From Yoonia sp. (GTDB lineage Bacteria; Pseudomonadota; Alphaproteobacteria; Rhodobacterales; Rhodobacteraceae): a stretch of DNA of 11,292 bases. The notes beneath the pieces were generated by a model. It was not told the DNA's origin and searched no databases. It was given only the letters and a program-made list of their open reading frames with translations. Below are positions 5,594 through 11,292 of the stretch, piece after piece; position 1 is the first letter of the stretch; every line of letters starts with the position of its first letter. A program made the translations under genes and the position numbers. Location: the NCBI GenBank assembly GCA_028822885.1, contig JAPKCP010000085.1, forward strand, positions 1 through 11,292, given 5' to 3'.

Positions 5594-7933
5594 TTACCCT
5601 GCCTTTTTTGTATTTTGGAGATGTGCGAGCACCTCATCGCGTGGCCCATCGACGGTCATGCGACCGTTTTGCAGGATCATTGTCCGGTCAGTCAGCGCCA
5701 AGATCGGCACACGGTGCGTCGCGATCACAGCAGTGCGGCCTTCAAGCCATGTATGGAGGCGGTCGACCAATGTGGCCTCTAATGTCTGGTCTAAGGCTGC
5801 TGTTGGCTCGTCCAGCAAGCAGACCTTTGGGTCTTGCAACCATAGGCGCGACCACCCAATAGACTGACGTTGACCGATAGACAGACCCTCACCGCCATCG
5901 TGGATTACCAGATCGAGGCCCTTTGGGTGATTGCGCACGAACGGACCCAAGCCAGCAAAATCCAACGATGCAAGCAGGCGCTCATCGTCACGCTCAAGCA
6001 ACGTCAGATTTAGGTTTTCGCGCAACGTGCCTGCAAACAAACGCACCTCTTGGGACAGATACCCAATCCCACGGCGCAGATCGCGGGACATCACTTGACC
6101 CATATCAACGCCATCAATCAATACACGGCCAGAGGTTGGACGATGCAAACCAGATAACACCTTCAGCAACGTCGACTTACCCGACCCGTTCGCCCCAAGG
6201 ATCGCGACGTGCTGCCCCGGTTTGATCGAAAGCGCAGGGATATCAATCGTGTTCGCCGCATCCTCGTCATAGGTGTACGTCAGTTCGCGCAAATCATAGC
6301 CACCCTTAAGCGTCTCTTTGCGCAGATACGTGCGGCTTTCTTCAACGTCTTGCGGCGATTCAGCGATGGCATCAAGAGCCTCCAAAGCTGCCTTAACGTT
6401 CGACCAACGAGCCAAGGTTCCTGCTAGCTGGGTCAAGGGACCCAATGTGCGTGATGTCAAAATACCAACAGCAATGATTGTACCAATTGTAGCCTGACCT
6501 TGGAACACCATGAACGTGCCGAAAACAACGGCAGATACATAGGTGGCCTGCTGCACACCTTGGCTCCAGAATGTCAGGGTCGCGGATAGCTTGCGTTGCT
6601 CGGATGTTGCCAATGAAGATAGTGCAGAAAACTCCCCCCAAAGGCGGCGGAAACGTTCCTCACCACGTTGGGCTTTGATTGTATCAGCGTCATAGATTGC
6701 TTCGTGCAATAAGCGCGACGATTTCGTGGATGCGCCCTGTGTGGCCATCGTCAGCTTCATCATCTTCTTTTGCATAAAGAACGACGGCAGAACCATCAGA
6801 ATGCCGCCGACAAACAGAACCCACACGACGTTACCACCGATGGAGGCCACAAGTGCGAGGAACAGCACAATGAATGGCAGATCAGTCAGCGTACCAATTG
6901 TGGACGCCGTGAAAAATTCACGGATCGACGCAAATTCGCGCACGGCAGCAAATGTCCCAGACGGCGTTTGACCTTTCTGACCGGCTTGCATGCCAAGCAG
7001 CTTATCCATCAGCAAAGTTTGGATGCGCAGTTCAACCTTGCGGCCTGCCCCATCCATCAAACGCGCACGTGCAATACGCAAAAACGCTTCCAACAACATT
7101 GCGAAGCCAGCGCCAATCGCAAGAACCCAAAGGGTTTCGATGGACTGGTGCGGAATAACGCGGTCGTAAACCTGCAGAGAGAACAGAGCGACAGCCACAG
7201 CCAGCATGTTGGCGACCAAAGATCCAAGTGCGACTTCAAATATGATCCGGCGAAGTTTTTTGACCTCGCCCCAAAACCAATGCTCTTTTTGGCCTTCATT
7301 TGCATGACGACGGCTTAGTTCTGCGACGGCGATATCAGCGCGAATGACGTTGCCAGTGAAAACAGCAGAGAAATCTAGAATATCAACTTCGGTCCGGTTA
7401 TCAGCAACGGTAGAATCGTAAATAACAATGGTTTCGCCGACTTGTTCAAGCACCAGAACCAACTGACCGTTGCTCATCTCAGCCAAGGCAGGCCATGACG
7501 CTTTATCAATGTTGGCGCTTTTCACGCTCGCAACCAGACCAACACCAGCAAGGGCCTTGGCGATTTCTTGCGCGGACAGATCACCACCACCAGCGGCTGT
7601 GATAAGCTCCAGCAGCTCAGTCTTCGAAAGGTCAACGCCTAGAACGGCCGCATAAGCCGAGGCCAGATCAGCCCGTATCGCAGCATTAACTGAATAAAGT
7701 GCCGCCGGCGTATCAACATTAACCGCGATTTCGACACCATCTGCCTGCAGGTCAAGCACAGGCTCAGCTACCACATGTTCCAGTTTGTCAGGATGTGGCG
7801 CAACGACGACCTGCTCAACGAACCCGTCTCCCCCATCAATCGCCTCTTCCGCAGGGACTTTCTTTGGTACGATCCTTGTCAGCTTAGCCCCACGGGCCGC
7901 GTTCATATCGAATGCAAGAATAGGACCGCTCAT
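5594..7933 (-). CDS. Type I secretion ABC transporter (ATPase/permease) with C39-like domain
   Basis: Inner-membrane exporter driving ATP-powered secretion of the neighbouring adhesin. The 779 residues fall into four parts. An acidic extension of uncertain function occupies about 1-75. A C39-peptidase-like domain follows at about 76-200 and contains no cysteine, so it cannot cleave a leader and probably binds cargo. The transmembrane domain spans about 225-510. In the nucleotide-binding domain (about 545-779) Walker A GANGSGKST is at 580-588, Q-loop Gln628, signature LSIGQ at 684-688, Walker B VCLLDE with Glu709, D-loop TAALD and H-loop His740. The signature has Ile where LSGGQ has its first Gly; otherwise the ATPase is complete. 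HWFWGEV just before the first helix recalls LapB-type exporters (family recollection). Its ATG overlaps the tolC stop as ATGA, with GGAGA upstream as ribosome site, so it is coupled to tolC. Confidence 0.95.
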   Translation of the reverse strand: MSGPILAFDMNAARGAKLTRIVPKKVPAEEAIDGGDGFVEQVVVAPHPDKLEHVVAEPVLDLQADGVEIAVNVDTPAALYSVNAAIRADLASAYAAVLGVDLSKTELLELITAAGGGDLSAQEIAKALAGVGLVASVKSANIDKASWPALAEMSNGQLVLVLEQVGETIVIYDSTVADNRTEVDILDFSAVFTGNVIRADIAVAELSRRHANEGQKEHWFWGEVKKLRRIIFEVALGSLVANMLAVAVALFSLQVYDRVIPHQSIETLWVLAIGAGFAMLLEAFLRIARARLMDGAGRKVELRIQTLLMDKLLGMQAGQKGQTPSGTFAAVREFASIREFFTASTIGTLTDLPFIVLFLALVASIGGNVVWVLFVGGILMVLPSFFMQKKMMKLTMATQGASTKSSRLLHEAIYDADTIKAQRGEERFRRLWGEFSALSSLATSEQRKLSATLTFWSQGVQQATYVSAVVFGTFMVFQGQATIGTIIAVGILTSRTLGPLTQLAGTLARWSNVKAALEALDAIAESPQDVEESRTYLRKETLKGGYDLRELTYTYDEDAANTIDIPALSIKPGQHVAILGANGSGKSTLLKVLSGLHRPTSGRVLIDGVDMGQVMSRDLRRGIGYLSQEVRLFAGTLRENLNLTLLERDDERLLASLDFAGLGPFVRNHPKGLDLVIHDGGEGLSIGQRQSIGWSRLWLQDPKVCLLDEPTAALDQTLEATLVDRLHTWLEGRTAVIATHRVPILALTDRTMILQNGRMTVDGPRDEVLAHLQNTKKAG

Positions 7934-9270
7934 ATTTGTTCTCCGTTCACCAAGGACCCCATCAAGGCTGCGATACGCAGCTCCATCCGGGCGATGTCAT
8001 ATTTCAGGGCCACTGCTTCACGTTCAGTACGAACCTTGGTTTCAAAAATACCAACAACTTCAGGCACAGATCGATGGCCTGACTCTTGCTGCTCGGCAAA
8101 AAGGAAAAAGTTGCTGGCGGCTTGGGCAGCCAACGACTGCGCTTGCGCGTTTTGACGACGCAGCGATGTCAATTCAGTCCGCATCGACTGCAACGACCGA
8201 TTTGCGTTTTCACGGACCTGTCCGACGCGCGCATTCGCAGCCGCTTGGGATGCATCAAGGGCGTCCATTGATGCCCCCGTGCCAAAACCAAAGCCGTTTT
8301 CAGTTCCAACATTCAGACCACTCGTGTTGCCACCTGAGCCAATTCCAGCGGACGCAGTGAGCGAGGGGAGGAAACCCGCACGGGCAGCTGTGGCCTCTGC
8401 AACAGCGCGACGCGCCTCAGACTGGGCTTTCATAACGGGCAATGGCTCAGCGTTTGGACCGGGCTGACCGATTTCGTCAAGACCAGTCACACCATTCAAG
8501 GGGGATGCTGACATTGCGTTAAGTTCGGCAAATGCTGACGCTGCTGCGTCCTGGTCGGAGACCATATCGGCGCGCATCTGGTTAACTTTTTGCTGAATGA
8601 TCTGATGGTCAACGCGGCTAGAAACGCCGCCCTTCACCCGTTCAGACATCACATATTCATAGCGTTCCATCTGCTGCATTGCTGACGCATTCACGCGCGC
8701 GCGGGCTTTTGCAGCCTCAGCGTCCAAATACAAACTCAGCCCTGTTAAGACCCGGTCATTGGTATCTTGGGCCAACGCAACAGCAGCGACTTCAACGTCA
8801 GCTTGGGCATACTCACGCTCTGCGCGTTTTTTGCCATTATCAAACAACACCTGCTCAACCACCAACTGGGTCACAACAGTGCCAAGCGATGTCAGCGAAA
8901 TATTTGGACCCAATGTCGGTAACCAGTTCGACGCACGCGCCTCTGATCGCAACATAGCCGCGCGCAAGTCCGCCTCTGCTGCACGGGAATTCGCTGCTAA
9001 AACTGCATCAGCCACTTGATCAAAGGCACCATTGCCAACGACCGAACGACGATTAAGGAGATCTTCGATAATTTCAGATTGCGTCCCATCTTGAAGGTTC
9101 GCATCAAGTGCAGCCTGCGGGGCTGCGGAGGTTTGAACAGCCTCACCGTCGGAAGAATTCGCAAAAGAGCCAAAAGCGCGAGATACACCGGTACTGGTGT
9201 CCATACACGCGGACACGCTTGCGATGCATGACACCGTCAGAACACCCTTTAAATTACACCAGCCATACAC
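7930..9270 (-). CDS. TolC-family outer-membrane channel, predicted lipoprotein
   Basis: Outer-membrane component of the type I secretion system. The 446-residue protein has a short signal peptide with lipobox VSAC (Cys22), so it is probably a diacylated outer-membrane lipoprotein like several TolC/OprM relatives. Two outer-membrane-efflux-protein repeats follow, rich in Ala, Gln, Glu and Arg helices. The first includes LGPNISLTSLGTVVTQLVVEQ and VLFDNGKKRAERE near 109-152. The second begins around 290 and ends with SVPEVVGIFETKVRTEREAV and MELRIAALMGSL. The start is a GTG at 9270: an in-frame TAG lies four codons upstream, and the next GTG (codon 13) would destroy the signal peptide. GGGG seven bases upstream is a modest ribosome site. 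The stop overlaps the ABC gene ATG by 4 bp. The start is less certain than the identity. Confidence 0.92.
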   Translation of the reverse strand: MYGWCNLKGVLTVSCIASVSACMDTSTGVSRAFGSFANSSDGEAVQTSAAPQAALDANLQDGTQSEIIEDLLNRRSVVGNGAFDQVADAVLAANSRAAEADLRAAMLRSEARASNWLPTLGPNISLTSLGTVVTQLVVEQVLFDNGKKRAEREYAQADVEVAAVALAQDTNDRVLTGLSLYLDAEAAKARARVNASAMQQMERYEYVMSERVKGGVSSRVDHQIIQQKVNQMRADMVSDQDAAASAFAELNAMSASPLNGVTGLDEIGQPGPNAEPLPVMKAQSEARRAVAEATAARAGFLPSLTASAGIGSGGNTSGLNVGTENGFGFGTGASMDALDASQAAANARVGQVRENANRSLQSMRTELTSLRRQNAQAQSLAAQAASNFFLFAEQQESGHRSVPEVVGIFETKVRTEREAVALKYDIARMELRIAALMGSLVNGEQI

Positions 9271-9310
9271 GTGCCTGCCCCACTACCTGCCATACTTGCT
9301 CTTCCCCGAC

Positions 9311-9378
9311 CTATTTTTGTGGTCTTTGGGGGTGGTCCCGGGGCGATCGTTTATCGCCGCCCTCGGGCCTCTATTTTT
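9311..9378. repeat. Two copies of CTATTTTT bracketing a hairpin
   Basis: The octamer CTATTTTT occurs at 9311-9318 and 9371-9378, exactly 60 bp apart, on either side of the GC-rich hairpin in the adhesin-tolC spacer. On the transcribed minus strand it reads AAAAATAG. It could be a duplicated regulatory site, an AU-rich RNA-processing site, or chance in a short AT-rich stretch. I cannot tell which from one sequence. Confidence 0.3.
9334..9369 (-). other. GC-rich hairpin in the adhesin-tolC spacer
   Basis: GGCGAT (9342-9347) and ATCGCC (9353-9358) pair perfectly around a 5-nt loop. After a small internal loop the stem extends with CCCG/CGGG (9337-9340 with 9364-9367) and GG/CC. On the transcribed minus strand no T tract follows, so it does not look like a normal terminator for the adhesin. 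On the plus strand CTCTATTTTT follows, but no plus-strand gene needs terminating there. Plausible roles are mRNA stabilisation of the adhesin message, partial attenuation so that cargo and exporter are made in different amounts, or an RNA-processing site. This 120-bp spacer (9271-9390) has no convincing promoter that I can see. Confidence 0.45.
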
Positions 9379-9390
9379 AGGTAGCTAAAC

Positions 9391-11292
9391 TTAAACGACT
9401 GGATTCAGTGTGATTGCCTGGTCGATGATTAGGCTGGCATCGCCACCCAGATCGTAGACATCGTATGTCTGACTACCGATCTCCTTCGTTCCAGAAGCAG
9501 TTTCACCAACCAAATCAGCTATAACAACACTGTCGTTATCGTCGCCGTGGACGACCAATTCATCTGTATCCGCAGACAAGGCCTTCAATTGATCAAGTGT
9601 GATCTCAAGATTCACACCGTTGGTGGTCTCCAAGTTGATCTCCGAAATGTTGAAATCACCCAACGCACCCGCGCTCAGATCGAAGCTGGATGTGTCTTGC
9701 AACACAACCAATGTCGACGTGGAGTTACCCGCATCGTCGTTGTTTGTAACCAACAGGTGGGACCCATCTGGGACGACACTGCCCTCTTCGAAGTCAAAGA
9801 ACACAGGGCCTGCACCGGATTCCAAGTTCACAACTTGCGTAGTGCCTGCACCATTCACAAACTGATCGAACGTGACATCTGGTGAAGCTTCCCCAAGCTG
9901 TACAAGTGAAGCACCAGACTCTTCCGTACCGACAAGGACGACGTCCGCAGCGCCAGGCGCGACGAGATCGACCTGAACTGTATCACTAATTTCCGCTGTG
10001 TTGCCCGCAATGTCAGTTGCTTTCACAACAATATTAGCTGCAAAGGCATCAGACTGACCCGCAGCCACCGTCGCGATTTCGGCCGCCGAGAAATCAACAG
10101 TCCATGCGCCAGCACTATTCACTGTTGCTGCGTTTTCAACGCCACCAAAGCTTACAACAACCGATGAGCCAATTTCAACAACACCTGTAAGCGTCACACC
10201 GTCAGATGCTTCTTCTTTGTTGATCACATCGTCACCTTCGACCTTGCCACCAGTGAACTCAAGACGGTTTACGAAGGTGTCATAATCGACAGTCGTCGCT
10301 GCAGAGGCCGTATTACCAACCGCATCAGTTGCGGTGACAGAAACGTTTGCAACACCTTCCGCGTTTTGCGGAATGCTCGACGCTGCGTAATCTGCGGACC
10401 AAGATCCATCAGACCCGGCTGTTACCGTCTTCGAAACACCGTTAAACGAGACCACTACAGATGCGTCAAGATCAGTTTCACCAGACAACGTAATCGTATC
10501 GCCACGCTCAACCGCGTTCACAACGCTATCAGACCCACCAGCATTCTCAGTCACTGTAACGTCAATCTCAGTGTCGATGGTCACACTACCCGACGCACTT
10601 GCAGTATTACCTGCAAGATCGGTTGAGATTGCAGATACCGGATAAGTATCTAGCTGACCTGTTGGTAGTTCAGCGCTGGTATATATTGTGGACCATTCGC
10701 CGTTAGCCGACGCCGTTACCGTGTGAGTTACCGTCCCAAGCGTTACAACAACCGATGCGCCTCCTTCGGCAAGACCATTCAGTTCAATGCCACCTGAATG
10801 CTCAACAGCATTGACAACGCCATCCTCGCCACCAGCTGAATCGTCCAAAGTCAGGCTCGTAATTGTATCGATCGCGACCGTGCCCGAAGTCGACGCTGTG
10901 TTTCCGTGCGCGTCAATCGCGTCAACGGAGATGTTAAGGTCATACTCTCCCTGCACGATCACACCCGCATCGACGGCCAGCGACCATTCAGACCCAGTGA
11001 CAACTGCATCGTATGTGACATCACCGAAGGTAACCGTTACTGTTGAACCTGCTTCAACGGTTCCTGTCAGAACAAACCCGTCGGATTCTTCTACGAGGTT
11101 AATTTCCCCATTTGTTTCGACGATGCTTGTGTCTATTGTGACGCTTGCGACGGTATCAATAACAAGCGTGTCGGTTGAGGTCGTCGTGCCGCCATCGTTT
11201 GTCAGTGTGACAGTCACTTCTTCTTCGTATTCGCCACCAGCAACTTCTTCTTGCGTAAATTTAGCGGTCCAATCGCCCTCTTCGTCCGTCGT
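9391..11292 (-). CDS. Large Ig-repeat surface adhesin, type I secreted (C-terminal part only)
   Basis: Extracellular repetitive protein, probably a biofilm or attachment adhesin, and the likely cargo of the adjoining exporter. 633 residues are visible; the frame is open through the right edge, so the N-terminus is outside. The visible part has one partial and four complete bacterial Ig-like repeats of about 96-104 residues. A degenerate last repeat follows (AGNSTSTLVVLQDT, ending near 9691), then a tail of about 99 residues. The tail contains ITLDQLKALSADTDELVVHG and IGSQTYDVYDLGGDASLIID, and ends in small and hydrophobic residues, like C-terminal secretion signals of LapA/BapA-type adhesins. 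The composition is strongly acidic, rich in Asp, Thr, Val, Ser and Gly, with no cysteine seen, as usual for such proteins. No RTX nonapeptide series is seen. The GTG at 11217 is internal, not the start. Any retention module or adhesive domain must lie upstream, out of view. Confidence 0.93.
   Translation of the reverse strand, partial: TTDEEGDWTAKFTQEEVAGGEYEEEVTVTLTNDGGTTTSTDTLVIDTVASVTIDTSIVETNGEINLVEESDGFVLTGTVEAGSTVTVTFGDVTYDAVVTGSEWSLAVDAGVIVQGEYDLNISVDAIDAHGNTASTSGTVAIDTITSLTLDDSAGGEDGVVNAVEHSGGIELNGLAEGGASVVVTLGTVTHTVTASANGEWSTIYTSAELPTGQLDTYPVSAISTDLAGNTASASGSVTIDTEIDVTVTENAGGSDSVVNAVERGDTITLSGETDLDASVVVSFNGVSKTVTAGSDGSWSADYAASSIPQNAEGVANVSVTATDAVGNTASAATTVDYDTFVNRLEFTGGKVEGDDVINKEEASDGVTLTGVVEIGSSVVVSFGGVENAATVNSAGAWTVDFSAAEIATVAAGQSDAFAANIVVKATDIAGNTAEISDTVQVDLVAPGAADVVLVGTEESGASLVQLGEASPDVTFDQFVNGAGTTQVVNLESGAGPVFFDFEEGSVVPDGSHLLVTNNDDAGNSTSTLVVLQDTSSFDLSAGALGDFNISEINLETTNGVNLEITLDQLKALSADTDELVVHGDDNDSVVIADLVGETASGTKEIGSQTYDVYDLGGDASLIIDQAITLNPVV
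9955..11292 (-). repeat. Tandem array of Ig-like domain repeats within the adhesin
   Basis: Unit boundaries read from the protein, right to left: partial unit 11292-11143; unit 1 11142-10855 (96 residues); unit 2 10854-10561 (98); unit 3 10560-10267 (98); unit 4 10266-9955 (104). Each unit begins with a strand such as VTIDT or LTLDD and then has a GxVNxxE-type turn (VVNAVE in units 2 and 3). Next come a Gly-rich VVVSFxGV strand and a Trp in GEWS/GSWS/GAWT, closing with a D-x-x-GNTAS segment and VxIDT. Unit 4 carries a short insertion before VVKATD, and unit 1 lacks some of the turn. The units are clearly homologous as protein but already diverged, so the array is not a product of very recent duplication. 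Confidence 0.88.

Noticed and set aside
5421..5867. 148-codon plus-strand open frame across the hlyD/ABC junction
   Set aside because: It is antisense to two well-supported genes and straddles their boundary, with no recognisable domain or ribosome site.
9334..9378. Plus-strand intrinsic terminator (hairpin then CTATTTTT)
   Set aside because: The shape fits, but no plus-strand gene ends here, so it is listed as a structured element of the minus-strand transcript and not as a terminator.
9391..9954. RTX calcium-binding repeats in the adhesin C-terminus
   Set aside because: I looked for GGxGxDxLx-type series and found only isolated glycine pairs such as LGGDASLIID, which do not form a repeat.
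11215..11217. GTG at 11217 as the start of the adhesin
   Set aside because: The frame continues open for 25 more codons to the window edge, with a typical Ig-repeat sequence (GDWTAKFT), and there is no ribosome site. The codon is internal.
1..11292. CRISPR arrays, tRNA genes, insertion sequences or phage genes
   Set aside because: I saw no regularly spaced short repeats, tRNA-like cloverleaf, transposase motif or terminal inverted repeats. A covariance-model and IS search would settle this.

Overview
The window looks like chromosomal DNA of an alphaproteobacterium, most likely a marine Rhodobacteraceae/Roseobacter-type organism. This is inferred from moderate GC, a full-length PntA carrying its membrane helices in the same chain, and a type I secretion operon behind a large repetitive Ig-like adhesin. 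No rRNA or other taxonomic marker is present, so the assignment is an inference. I saw no tRNA, CRISPR array, insertion sequence, phage gene or attachment site.

Left third (1-3062), all minus strand: the proton-translocating NAD(P) transhydrogenase operon pntA-pntB. pntA is upstream, with a candidate promoter around 3036-3062. The pntB Shine-Dalgarno overlaps the pntA stop codon, so the two are probably translationally coupled. pntB runs off the left edge only a few residues short of its expected C-terminus. Together they make the inner-membrane enzyme that uses the proton gradient to drive hydride transfer from NADH to NADP+.

Middle (3063-4420): a decayed minus-strand gene for an isoprenylcysteine carboxyl methyltransferase (ICMT)-family small membrane protein. 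It is broken by a one-base frameshift and an in-frame TAG, yet still readable along its whole length. A 252-residue short-chain dehydrogenase/reductase (SDR) diverges from it on the plus strand. Its best promoter match places transcription start at or next to the ATG, and no Shine-Dalgarno is seen, so it may be leaderless. A perfect 11-bp inverted repeat follows, between the convergent SDR and secretion genes, and probably terminates both.

Right part (4421-11292), all minus strand and transcribed right to left: the C-terminal part of a giant Ig-repeat surface protein (runs off the right edge), then a TolC-like outer-membrane lipoprotein, a type I secretion ABC ATPase/permease, and a HlyD-family membrane fusion protein. 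The last three are tightly packed (4-bp ATGA overlap, then 3-bp gap). The adhesin is separated from tolC by about 120 bp containing a GC-rich hairpin flanked by two copies of CTATTTTT. The ABC protein has a cysteine-free C39-like N-terminal domain, as expected for exporters that do not cleave a leader. The adhesin C-terminus carries a non-RTX acidic/hydrophobic tail that is the probable secretion signal. The cluster therefore reads as one dedicated export system with its own cargo.

I found no clearly new biological system. The most notable points are the two-lesion methyltransferase pseudogene, the possible leaderless SDR, the structured spacer between cargo and exporter genes, and the LSIGQ signature variant in the ABC ATPase.
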